Below, piece after piece: positions 16,470 through 26,311 of a stretch of 35,151 nt of DNA. The position numbers and the translations under genes were made by a program. The notes beneath the pieces are model-generated. The model did not search any database and was not told where the DNA came from. It saw nothing but the letters and a program-made list of their open reading frames with translations. The DNA is taken from NCBI GenBank assembly GCA_003132405.1, contig PKXQ01000152.1:955-36105 (forward strand), in the 5' to 3' direction. Numbering within the stretch: position 1 is the stretch's first letter; every line of letters begins with the position of its first letter. The stretch is from Acidobacteriaceae bacterium (GTDB taxonomy: Bacteria; Acidobacteriota; Terriglobia; Terriglobales; Acidobacteriaceae).

Positions 16470-16789
16470 ATCAGTCCCTCGACTCGATTATTTCACGGAA
16501 AAACCCGCTTCACCGCCGAGACGCCGAGATCGCCGAGAAAAGCTTTTCTTACGCGCCTCGGTCCCCAGAAATGCTTTCCGCAGATTCTTGCTCTGCCACC
16601 TCGGTGTCTCTGCGGTAGAAAATGCTCCCCAGTGTTCAACTCGCATCTGCACCATTTCCGATGCAGATCAGAAAACCTGATCGCAGCTATAACCGATTTC
16701 TATTTGTGCCTCCGCCTCCTGCGCGATAGCCTGTTTAGTTAGCATGAGTGGTTCTCTGAATTCTGGGCTACGTTTCTACAAGGAGAGGC
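16470..16789. other. Intergenic region between the Cys-rich gene and glnA with an inverted-repeat element
   Basis: This 320-base stretch holds no supported gene. Its main feature is an element at about 16511-16617. The left arm contains GCCGAGA three times at 8-9 base spacing. The 17-base segment 16512-16528 is matched in reverse complement by 16600-16616 at 15 of 17 positions. The pattern resembles widespread bacterial repeats reading like ACCGCAGAGACGC. Beyond it, glnA has a good Shine-Dalgarno (AAGGAGAG), but no clear promoter was found. Confidence 0.6.
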
Positions 16790-18220
16790 ATGTCAACTGA
16801 ACTACGGAATTTTCTGGCAATCCCCTACGACGAACTGCAAGAGATGAATCTGAAGGCGAAGAAGCAACGCCTCGACCGCGTCGCTCCCTCCAAGATTCAA
16901 GATGACCGCCTCAAGTATCTGGCCGACGAGGGCCGGATCAAGGCCGTGACCGTGATGTTCAGCGACCTCGAAGGCCGTCTGCACATGCTTGACTACGATA
17001 AGAAATTCCTTCTCAAGAGCTATGACAACCTGACTTTCGACGGCTCGTCGATTCGCGGATTCACGGCGCAGCGCGAGAGCGATCTGCGCCTGGGCATTGA
17101 CTGGAGCGCCTTTTACTGGGGGCCGGCCGACGTCTTCGGGCCCGGCAAGGTGATGGTGTTCGGCGAGGTCATCGACAAGGGCGGCGAGCCCTACGCCGCC
17201 GACATGCGCGGAGTCCTCAAGGGCTTCGCCGAGGGGCTGTATAAGAAGCAGGGCTATACGTTAAACGCGGCAAATGAAATCGAAGGCTTCCTCTTCAATG
17301 GGCCGGACGCCGAACGCACCTACCACGAGACCGGCAAGTTCGAATATGTGAATACCGGCGGCTATTATCACTCGTTGCCAGGCGATCCGCTGCGCACTTT
17401 CATCGACACGACCGCCGAAGTGCAGCGTGCCATGGGATTCGAAAACGAAAAGGATCACCCCGAGGTCGCGCCTTCGCAGTTCGAAATTAACTACAACTAC
17501 GCGGAGGTAGTCGCCGCCGCCGATCACATACAGCTTTATAAGCTGATCTGCCGCCAGGTCGCCCGCAACATGGGATTCACCGCATGTTTCCTGCCGAAGC
17601 CAGTCGTCGGCGTGAACGGCAGCGGCATGCACACCAACGTCTCCATCAGCAAGGGCGGCAAAAATCTTTTCTGGGATCCGAAGGGCGAAGAAAAACTGAG
17701 CAAAGCGGGCTGGGAATTTATCGACCGTATCCTCACCCACGGCAACGACATTTGCCTATTGCTGAATCCGAGCGTCAACGCCTATCGCCGCCTCGATCCG
17801 CACTTCGAGGCGCCCAACCAGATCAAGGCGTCAGCCGTCGATCGCGGATCGATGATCCGCATCCCCATTGGCAACGAGCGCAGCATGCGCGTCGAGGTGC
17901 GCTCCGTCGCGCCCGATGCAAATCCCTACTTGGTCATGCTCTCGATTTTCAAGACAGGACTTGAGGGCAGCACCGCAAAGATCAAGAATCTGCGCCAGGC
18001 CGAACGATATCTCCCCGACAACATCTACAAAGCGCTAGCCGACTTCCGCAAAGCCGAGTGGACCTCTGAATTGATGGGCGAAGACGTAAAGGGCCGTTAT
18101 GCCGACCTGAAAGAGGCATCCGCCGATCGCTGTCCGCGGCTGCTTGGCACGTTCGTAAAAGCGCCAGAGGTGCAGTATCACCACGACGTCTACAACCAGT
18201 ATCTCTGGAATAAATTTTAG
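16790..18220 (+). CDS. glnA: Glutamine synthetase type I
   Basis: Makes glutamine from glutamate, ammonia and ATP; in this family a dodecamer in the cytoplasm. The 476 residues show the beta-grasp start (VTVMFSDLEGRLHMLDYD), the Asp loop LTFDGSSIRGFT, ANEIEGFLF with a metal Glu, the KPVVGVNGSGMHTNVSI ATP/His loop, NPSVNAYRRLDPHFEAPNQIKAS and MRVEVRSVAPDANPYL. The region that in enterobacterial enzymes carries the adenylylated Tyr (NLYDLP) reads NLRQAERYLPDNIYKAL. The usual adenylylation motif is therefore absent, and control is probably by other means. AAGGAGAG sits 3-10 bases before the ATG. It is followed by two hairpins and then the SulP gene. Confidence 0.97.
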   Translation: MSTELRNFLAIPYDELQEMNLKAKKQRLDRVAPSKIQDDRLKYLADEGRIKAVTVMFSDLEGRLHMLDYDKKFLLKSYDNLTFDGSSIRGFTAQRESDLRLGIDWSAFYWGPADVFGPGKVMVFGEVIDKGGEPYAADMRGVLKGFAEGLYKKQGYTLNAANEIEGFLFNGPDAERTYHETGKFEYVNTGGYYHSLPGDPLRTFIDTTAEVQRAMGFENEKDHPEVAPSQFEINYNYAEVVAAADHIQLYKLICRQVARNMGFTACFLPKPVVGVNGSGMHTNVSISKGGKNLFWDPKGEEKLSKAGWEFIDRILTHGNDICLLLNPSVNAYRRLDPHFEAPNQIKASAVDRGSMIRIPIGNERSMRVEVRSVAPDANPYLVMLSIFKTGLEGSTAKIKNLRQAERYLPDNIYKALADFRKAEWTSELMGEDVKGRYADLKEASADRCPRLLGTFVKAPEVQYHHDVYNQYLWNKF

Positions 18221-18234
18221 TGTGGCTCGCGTAG

Positions 18235-18273
18235 GGGCAGGTGCCCTCACCTGCCCGGCCGAGCGAAGCTCGG
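18235..18273. terminator. Two tandem hairpins after glnA
   Basis: GGGCAGGTG (18235-18243) pairs perfectly with CACCTGCCC (18248-18256) over a 4-base loop. Two bases later CCGAGC (18259-18264) pairs with GCTCGG (18268-18273) over GAA. No T-run follows. They lie 15 bases after the glnA stop and could cap the transcript or be a repeat-element copy. The same style of hairpin occurs elsewhere in the window. Confidence 0.5.
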
Positions 18274-18410
18274 CACCGCTTTAACCTGGGTTCAGGTGGC
18301 TGAAAGGTAGGGTCTCGCTCCGAAGGCACATCGCAAGCCTCACCCTTTCGGGGACTATAACTCCTCTTACTAACTTGCGATAATCGTAGTTTCCCACGGA
18401 ATTCACTCTC

Positions 18411-20102
18411 GTCGACGAGCGCTGGCTCCCTAAGTCAATCCTCTGCCTGCGTGATTACAACCTGAATAAATTTCTGCACGACCTAGTCGCCGGAATCACC
18501 GTAGGCCTCGTCGCGCTGCCGTTAGCCATGGCCTTCGCCATCGCCTCGGGACTAACTCCGCAAGCCGGCATTTATTGCGCCATTGTCACCGGCTTTCTCA
18601 TCTCCGCCCTCGGCGGCTCGACCACTCAAATCGGCGGTCCCACGGGCGCCTTTGTCGTCGTAATCGCCGGTATCGTCGCCGCTCACGGCATCGACGGCCT
18701 CTTCATGTGTACCGTCATGGCCGGACTCATTCTCGTCGTCATGGGCCTCACTGGCATGGGCTCCGCGGTGAAATTCATTCCGCGGCCCATCGTCATCAGT
18801 TTCACTAACGGAATCGCCATCCTCATCGCCAGCACACAAATCAAAGATTTTTTCGGCCTCAAGCTGGAAAAAGTTCCCGGCGTTTTCTGGCTGCGCATGG
18901 AGGCGCTCGCCCAGAATTTTCACACCATCTCGATCGAAACCACGGCCCTTGCCGCCGGCACCATCGTCATCATCCTCGCCTGCCGCGCCCTCTCTAACCG
19001 CATCCCCGGCGCCATCGTCGCCCTCGTTCTTGGCACTGCCGCCGTATGGATTTTCAAACTTCCCGTCGCCACCATCGGCACTCGCTTCAACGGTATCCCC
19101 AGCGGCCTTCCTCATCTCCATATTCCAGCCTTTCGCACTGATCTGATTCATGGCCTTCTCGGCCCCGCATTAACCGTAGCCATGCTGGGCGCCATCGAGT
19201 CGCTGATGTCCGCCTTGGTCTCCGACCGCATGAGCAACAGCACCAATGTGAGCGATCGCCACAACCCCAATGTCGAACTGGTAGCGCAAGGGATCGCGAA
19301 TATCGCGTCGCCCATGTTCGGAGGCCTACCCGCCACTGGCGCGATCGCCCGCACCGCAACTAACATCCGCGCCGGCGCAAAAACGCCCGTAGCCGGGATG
19401 ATTCACGCTCTAACTCTGCTGGCGATTCTGCTCTTTGCCTCCAAACTCGTCAGCTTCGTGCCCATGGCCGTGCTCGCCGGAATTCTGATGGTGGTGAGTT
19501 ACAACATGGGCGAGTGGCGCGAGATTCCGTCGCTCCTCAAGCTGACAAAAACCGACGTCAGCGTTTGGCTCGTAACCTTCGCGCTGACCGTCTTCGCCGA
19601 CCTCACTGTGGCCGTTCAGGCCGGAATGATTCTCGCCGCACTTCTTTTCATCAGCCGAGTTGCCGCCACCACCACGGTGTCTCAGGTCACTGACGATTAC
19701 GTAGAAGATGGACGCGTCCACATTCTGCAGGACAAAGACATTCCCTATTACGCCACCATCTTTCGTATCCACGGCCCATTCTTATTCGGAGCCACCGACA
19801 AGATCGACTTAGTCACCCAAAACATTCACGAACTCCCGCCGGTAGTAATTCTCCGCTTGCGCAACATGACCGCACTCGATGCCACTGGTCTCTTCGCGCT
19901 CGAAGAAGTCGCGCGCACGCTGAAGGCCAGCGGTCGCGAGCTGATTCTCTGTGGCGCTCGTGAGCAGCCCCTGCGATTGATTCAGCAAACCGAATTTGAG
20001 GAGTTAGTAGGTCCGGAAAATATCTGCGACAACGTGCAGGAAGCCCTAAATCGCGCTGAAGAGGCGTTTGAACGACTGCGACCAGCAGGGGTTAAGCGGT
20101 GA
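18411..20102 (+). CDS. SulP-family anion transporter with C-terminal STAS domain; start codon unresolved
   Basis: Inner-membrane transporter of the SulP/SLC26 family; the substrate may be sulfate, bicarbonate or another anion. The transport core runs from LVAGITVGLVALPLAMAFAIASGL through ISALGGSTTQIGGPTGAFVVVIAGIV, IPRPIVISFTNGIAILIA and FGGLPATGAIARTATNIRAGAKTPVAGM, with 10 or more membrane segments. The STAS domain is the last 110 residues (VVILRLRNMTALDATGLFALEEVARTL). The first ATG is 18528, but in-frame codons back to 18411 encode typical SulP sequence (DERWLPKSILCLRDYNLNKF, then the first half of TM1) without any ATG, GTG or TTG. The upstream in-frame stop is at 18387. Either initiation is non-canonical or the start codon has been lost. 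The microprotein gene overlaps its stop. Confidence 0.93.
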   Translation, partial: VDERWLPKSILCLRDYNLNKFLHDLVAGITVGLVALPLAMAFAIASGLTPQAGIYCAIVTGFLISALGGSTTQIGGPTGAFVVVIAGIVAAHGIDGLFMCTVMAGLILVVMGLTGMGSAVKFIPRPIVISFTNGIAILIASTQIKDFFGLKLEKVPGVFWLRMEALAQNFHTISIETTALAAGTIVIILACRALSNRIPGAIVALVLGTAAVWIFKLPVATIGTRFNGIPSGLPHLHIPAFRTDLIHGLLGPALTVAMLGAIESLMSALVSDRMSNSTNVSDRHNPNVELVAQGIANIASPMFGGLPATGAIARTATNIRAGAKTPVAGMIHALTLLAILLFASKLVSFVPMAVLAGILMVVSYNMGEWREIPSLLKLTKTDVSVWLVTFALTVFADLTVAVQAGMILAALLFISRVAATTTVSQVTDDYVEDGRVHILQDKDIPYYATIFRIHGPFLFGATDKIDLVTQNIHELPPVVILRLRNMTALDATGLFALEEVARTLKASGRELILCGAREQPLRLIQQTEFEELVGPENICDNVQEALNRAEEAFERLRPAGVKR

Positions 20103-20203
20103 GAGGCGATTGGGATATCCTCCCAGAAGGCAGGGCTGAGTGGGTGGGCTTCCTTGCTGCACTATGGATCGTTCTGGGCGCCGCTCTCTGGATTTTCAGA
20201 TAA
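20099..20203 (+). CDS. Putative 34-residue single-span membrane microprotein overlapping the SulP stop
   Basis: GTG at 20099 overlaps the SulP TGA in a GTGA junction, the usual geometry of translational coupling. The 34 codons end at TAA 20201-20203. The N-terminal 15 residues are polar (MRGDWDILPEGRAEW). The remainder is one hydrophobic span with Trp near both ends (VGFLAALWIVLGAALWIF), closed by a single Arg. The positive C-terminus, acidic N-terminus and helix length fit a one-pass inner-membrane peptide. It may assist or modulate the SulP transporter (inference from coupling only). I know of no named homologue. The alternative is a chance ORF, but the junction and clean hydrophobic segment argue for a gene. 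Confidence 0.55.
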   Translation: MRGDWDILPEGRAEWVGFLAALWIVLGAALWIFR

Positions 20204-20217
20204 TCGCCCGGTTGCAG

Positions 20218-21303
20218 CTAGTGCATCGCCGCGGCATTCACCAGGTTGGCGTTAAGATACCGGCTCATCGCCAAATCCACGATTGATCCAATTAGCTCCA
20301 CATAAGTCATCCCCGAAGCCTTGGCCGCCATGGCAAACTCCTGCCGGCTCGCCAGCCACGGATTGGGATTCGCCTCGATCACATACACGTCGCCATTGGG
20401 AGCCAGTCGCATGTCGATGCGTCCATAGTCGCGAAGCTTCAGTGCGCGATACGCGGCGAGCGCCGTATCTTCCAGCCGCTTCCGAGTAACTTCATCGAGA
20501 TTCTCAGCGATGGCTGACTTAGTCAACTTATAAGCTTCTGTATTCTTTTCGAACTTCACGTCGTAACTCGCGATGCGAGGCGTACCTTCCGGTAGACGTG
20601 ATAGATCGAGCTCGACCAATGGCAACACCTGCGTCCGCTCATAACTCCCCAAGATTCCTGCGTAAATTTCTCGCCCCTCGATGTATTCCTCGATCAAAGC
20701 CGGCGAATCAAATTCATCCTGTATGTACTCAATCCGCTCCATCATCTCCTTGATGTTCTTAACCACCGAACCGGCATCGATGCCAATCGATCCATCCTCC
20801 CATGAAGGCTTCACAATCAACGGAAAAGAAATATCGTGCGCGTGTTCAATGCGCCCGCGATAAGAAGTGGCAAAGAACGGAGTCCTGATCCCATGAAACG
20901 CAAAAATCTTCTTGGCAATCGCCTTGTCCTGCGACATGAAAATCGCGTGGGGACCCGCGCCCGTATAGCGCAATCCCAGCAGATCGACATAGGCGACTAC
21001 GTTCATTTCCTTGGTGTCGTCGCCATCAAATGATTCCGTCAGATTGAAAACCAGGTCCGCGTCGCAACGCGAAAGCGAATGCAGCGATGCCGGACGCCCA
21101 TCCAGTTCGAAAAATGAAGGCTCATGGCCCAGCTTTTGCAGCGCCTCAAAAATTTCCTCGCGATCCGTCTTCTCTTTCTTTATGGCCTTTACTTTTTTGT
21201 GAGGCTTGCGCGTTGCCCCCGCCTCTTCTTTAGCCGCCGCCGCGACCGGATCTTCGTTCCACAAGTCGTAAAGCAGCGCGATCTTAAGCTTTGCACCAAT
21301 CAT
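20218..21303 (-). CDS. ATP-grasp ligase, D-Ala-D-Ala-ligase-like but non-canonical
   Basis: A 361-residue ATP-grasp enzyme; such enzymes join a carboxylate to an amine through an acyl phosphate. KIALLYDLWNEDPVAAAAKEE begins the first domain, followed by a Lys-rich insert (KPHKKVKAIKKEK). The core shows MSQDKAIAKKIFAFHGIRTPFF, FPLIVKPSWEDGSIGI, LIEEYIEGREIYAGILG and the metal-binding end YVIEANPNPWLASRQEF, with GMTYVELI closing as in Ddl. The segment equivalent to the canonical Ddl HGxxGEDG loop reads NLTESFDGDDTKEMN, so true D-Ala-D-Ala ligase activity is doubtful. ATG 21303 is chosen over 21384 because GGGGAGAG stands before it and homology starts there. It lies downstream of, and probably with, the metallopeptidase gene. 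Confidence 0.85.
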   Translation of the reverse strand: MIGAKLKIALLYDLWNEDPVAAAAKEEAGATRKPHKKVKAIKKEKTDREEIFEALQKLGHEPSFFELDGRPASLHSLSRCDADLVFNLTESFDGDDTKEMNVVAYVDLLGLRYTGAGPHAIFMSQDKAIAKKIFAFHGIRTPFFATSYRGRIEHAHDISFPLIVKPSWEDGSIGIDAGSVVKNIKEMMERIEYIQDEFDSPALIEEYIEGREIYAGILGSYERTQVLPLVELDLSRLPEGTPRIASYDVKFEKNTEAYKLTKSAIAENLDEVTRKRLEDTALAAYRALKLRDYGRIDMRLAPNGDVYVIEANPNPWLASRQEFAMAAKASGMTYVELIGSIVDLAMSRYLNANLVNAAAMH

Positions 21304-21326
21304 GCAGTCTCTCCCCGGAAATTCAG

Positions 21327-21354
21327 GTGTTAGGTGTGAGGCCTTAGGTCTTAG
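21327..21354. repeat. Heptamer array of the GTGTTAG type upstream of the ATP-grasp gene
   Basis: Four tandem 7-base units (GTGTTAG, GTGTGAG, GCCTTAG and GTCTTAG) fill most of the gap between the metallopeptidase stop (21381) and the ATP-grasp ATG (21303). Each unit ends in AG. No inverted partner was seen. The period and placement match the arrays before coaX, birA, nadC and gyrA. Confidence 0.75.
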
Positions 21355-21380
21355 GAAAATCTGCGTCCCGAGACCTGCCC

Positions 21381-22400
21381 TCAAGGTTGTATAAACTTTC
21401 CTTTCGCCACATAAGTCATTACCAGCGCAGTAATATAGGCCGTAACCTCCGCCAAATGCTCGGCGCTGCGCGTCTTATCGGCACGCAAATCCAATTCTCC
21501 CGCGCGCTTCTCAATCGTGTCGATCAACGTTCTGATCAGCGGACGCTGCGCTCCCGTCCACTGCGCGACCTTGTCGATCACCGCCTTGCGATGCGCATGC
21601 AGAAAATCGCGCGCCGCGACCGCCGCCTTCCGTCTCTTCGACACCGGGAAAATATCTCGCAGATCCGTGTCCGGAGTAAGCTCGGTGACCGCCACTTCTT
21701 CGCGGCGGTTCTGGTGATAAAACTCCGCTACGGTGTTTTCCATGTCGTCGACCGTAATATCGGCCTGCCCGCGCCGCCTCGGAGGCTCGACCTTCCCCAA
21801 CGTCCGCACCAGCCGATTCAGATAAAGCAGCTTCGCCATCGCTCCCCACCCGCGATATCGTTTGCGCCAGCTCGACCGCGGAGTCAGGTACACCGCAAAC
21901 GTCTCGGCAAAATCTTCATCCGGATGCTTCTGTGCATACCATCCCGGCAAATGCCGCACATAGTCGCGCGAAAATGGCGCTGGCCGGTAGTTATCGTGAT
22001 AGGGCCGACGAAACGGCCCGAAGATCTGCTTCCACTCTGGCCGATTGTGCAGCTTGTACGCATAGGTAAACGCGTGTCCGGCTTCGTGCCGCAGATACAT
22101 CATGATCTCGCGAGCATCCTCAAGGTCATGCGTCTCTTTTTCCAACTGCGCCAAAGCGGCGTGCGCCAGATAAAACGGAATCCCGATAATCGGCTCGCCG
22201 GATGGGCATCCCCACTCATCGGTCAAGTAACAAGCCGGATGAAACTTAGTAAGTCCCTTGGCTTCCAACTCGCGATAAAGCTGTTCCACAAATCGCTCCA
22301 CCGGAGAGCCAGCAAGCTGAAGCCCCAGCTCGCGAATCGGCCGGCCAAGAAGTTCCTGGTAGGCAGCGGGTTCAGTTTTCGCGATTACGGTATTGTGCAC
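21381..22400 (-). CDS. Putative zinc metallopeptidase with HEAGH motif
   Basis: A 339-residue protein without a signal peptide. Residues 98-112 (EIMMYLRHEAGHAFTYAY) contain the HExxH zinc motif, with His105, Glu106 and His109. The downstream Glu in DEDFAETFAVYL (about 166) is a likely third ligand. CYLTDEWGCPSGEPIIGIPFYL upstream is typical of the putative zinc-binding peptidase group (Pfam Peptidase_Mx, by memory). The C-terminal third is helical and charged. Substrate and role are unknown. The start is GTG 22400 with a weak ribosome-binding site. It precedes the ATP-grasp ligase by 77 bases, so a ligase and a protease may act on the same peptide-like product. Confidence 0.85.
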   Translation of the reverse strand: MHNTVIAKTEPAAYQELLGRPIRELGLQLAGSPVERFVEQLYRELEAKGLTKFHPACYLTDEWGCPSGEPIIGIPFYLAHAALAQLEKETHDLEDAREIMMYLRHEAGHAFTYAYKLHNRPEWKQIFGPFRRPYHDNYRPAPFSRDYVRHLPGWYAQKHPDEDFAETFAVYLTPRSSWRKRYRGWGAMAKLLYLNRLVRTLGKVEPPRRRGQADITVDDMENTVAEFYHQNRREEVAVTELTPDTDLRDIFPVSKRRKAAVAARDFLHAHRKAVIDKVAQWTGAQRPLIRTLIDTIEKRAGELDLRADKTRSAEHLAEVTAYITALVMTYVAKGKFIQP

Positions 22401-22567
22401 AAACGCTCGCTAACCAATAGGCTCAGCCCGCGGGCACAAGCGGGGAGGAGTGTCACTACGGTTAACAGTAAACGAAAGTGTGGTTATTTTGAAGTGACTG
22501 CGGTAATGCCGGGGTGCGCTTCCGACAAAACTTGCGACAACAAAACCTGACAGCTAATCTGGTAACT

Positions 22568-23377
22568 ATGTATGAAGTTTACTGGGGCGACAGCGGAACT
22601 GACCCACAGTCCCCCATCGCCATTGCCGCTTGCTACATCTCTACAAAAAGCGGATGGGAGGCATTTGTCGAAAAGTTCGATGAAATTCGACGGACAGAAG
22701 AATTTGACACCTTCCATATGGTCGACTTCGCCGCCTCCCATGACAAAAGCAAGAAGCCTTTTTGTGATTGGGATCATGTGAAGCGAAAGCGAGTGTACGA
22801 AAACATTGCGAAGGCTATCAATGAAAACAAGCGAACCGGGATGGGGGTAGCCATTCCAAAAGCAGCATTTGACAAGCTGGTGCCGCGAACTCCGGAATGG
22901 CTAAGATGGCGTTTTGGAAAGTACCACTACACCTTCGCCGTCAGGTTCCTCATGGGCCTTATAAAGAACTGGCGGCAATACTACGGCGTGACTCTGCCGA
23001 TGCAGTATGTTTTTGACAATGAAAACAGGCCAGAGGCGAGAGAGGAAATTGACCTGATGTGGCGTGACCTAGAGACGCGCCAACACTGGACGGATTGGTA
23101 CGGCGTAGAAAGCGCGGACGGATATTCATTTCGGAGCAAGGCCGACTTCAAACCGCTCCAAGCGGCGGATATTCTGGCGTGGCAGATGAACAGTCACATG
23201 CGAAACGTCGTTATGGCCGGGAAAGATGACCTCAAGGATTGCCATCGAAACTTTCGCATCTTAAGGCTGGACCAAGAGATGCGTCTCGGGTGGATCAACG
23301 AGGATCAATTGCGGACTCTCATTGAAAAGGAAATCGCCTACAGGGAAAAAACTGGGACACAACACGAGAAGTTTTGA
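22568..23377 (+). CDS. DUF3800-family protein
   Basis: A 269-residue soluble protein. It starts with a strand carrying a conserved acidic pair (YEVYWGDSGTDPQSPIAIAACYI), continues with FDTFHMVDFAA and a basic helix, then LPMQYVFDNENRPEAREEIDLMW and finally KPLQAADILAWQMNSHMRN. This order (D-S-G, central D-N-E, late A-D-I) is the DUF3800 pattern, which has been likened to an RNase H-like fold. Some members occur near defence or mobile genes, but the function is unestablished. The frame opens at 22514; ATG 22568 fits the domain start. Base composition looks less GC-rich than its neighbours, and no operon partner is present, so transfer is possible. It is divergent from the metallopeptidase gene and convergent with gyrA. 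Confidence 0.8.
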   Translation: MYEVYWGDSGTDPQSPIAIAACYISTKSGWEAFVEKFDEIRRTEEFDTFHMVDFAASHDKSKKPFCDWDHVKRKRVYENIAKAINENKRTGMGVAIPKAAFDKLVPRTPEWLRWRFGKYHYTFAVRFLMGLIKNWRQYYGVTLPMQYVFDNENRPEAREEIDLMWRDLETRQHWTDWYGVESADGYSFRSKADFKPLQAADILAWQMNSHMRNVVMAGKDDLKDCHRNFRILRLDQEMRLGWINEDQLRTLIEKEIAYREKTGTQHEKF

Positions 23378-23426
23378 GTTCGACAGTATTTACCGAGGCT
23401 TGATGGGAAGACGCCCTCGGAAAGGA

Positions 23427-23442
23427 CGGACGAATGCGTCCG
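23427..23442. terminator. Hairpin between DUF3800 gene and gyrA
   Basis: CGGACG (23427-23432) pairs with CGTCCG (23437-23442) over the loop AATG, in the 79-base gap where the two genes converge. It could end either transcript. There is no T-run on the DUF3800 side, so it may instead be one of the small palindromic repeats seen in this genome. Confidence 0.4.
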
Positions 23443-23456
23443 CCCCAACGCGAGGT

Positions 23457-26102
<2,646 letters not shown>

Positions 26103-26107
26103 TAGTA

Positions 26108-26135
26108 GCTCTCAGCTCTCAGTTGTCAGCTCTCA
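26108..26135. repeat. Heptamer array of the GCTCTCA/GTTGTCA type upstream of gyrA
   Basis: Four 7-base units (three GCTCTCA and one GTTGTCA) end five bases before the gyrA ATG. On the coding strand they read TGAGAGC or TGACAAC, so the only GA-rich, Shine-Dalgarno-like bases near the start lie inside the array. The unit family is the same as in front of nadC. Confidence 0.8.
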
Positions 26136-26263
26136 GTTAAGACAAGCAGCTCGCGTGCGTCTAGCCCGTCCCTTGGAGTAATAGACTGGCTGACTTTGGC
26201 CGCGGCTGAAGCACGCTAACTTACTGTATCTACAGGCGCTTACATGAGCTTTTCTATGTGGGA

Positions 26264-26269
26264 ATTATA
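26264..26269 (-). promoter_or_regulatory. gyrA promoter with extended -10
   Basis: On the minus strand the bases read TGCTATAAT, an extended -10 (TGnTATAAT) with a perfect hexamer at 26264-26269. A -35 is not obvious, as expected for this class. Transcription would start near 26257 and give a leader of about 155 bases that includes a CTGTA/TACAG dyad (26224-26235) and the heptamer array. Confidence 0.6.
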
Positions 26270-26311
26270 GCATGTTTTGGGCTTTGATGTGGCAGGGCTG
26301 CGGTTGGCTTT

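Noticed and set aside
16671..16789. Sigma-54 or sigma-70 promoter for glnA
   Set aside because: No GG-N10-GC pattern fits, and TATAAC at 16688-16693 lacks a usable -35.
20218..21303. Naming this gene ddl
   Set aside because: The canonical HGxxGEDG loop is replaced and a metallopeptidase is the partner, so D-Ala-D-Ala ligase activity is not supported.
21387..22550. Plus-strand ORF (387 codons) opposite the metallopeptidase
   Set aside because: It is antisense to a gene with intact HEAGH motif; its composition is Arg/Leu-rich without recognisable features.
26224..26235. LexA box in the gyrA leader
   Set aside because: The CTGTA/TACAG dyad has the wrong spacing (CTG-N6-CAG) for the common CTGT-N8-ACAG box.
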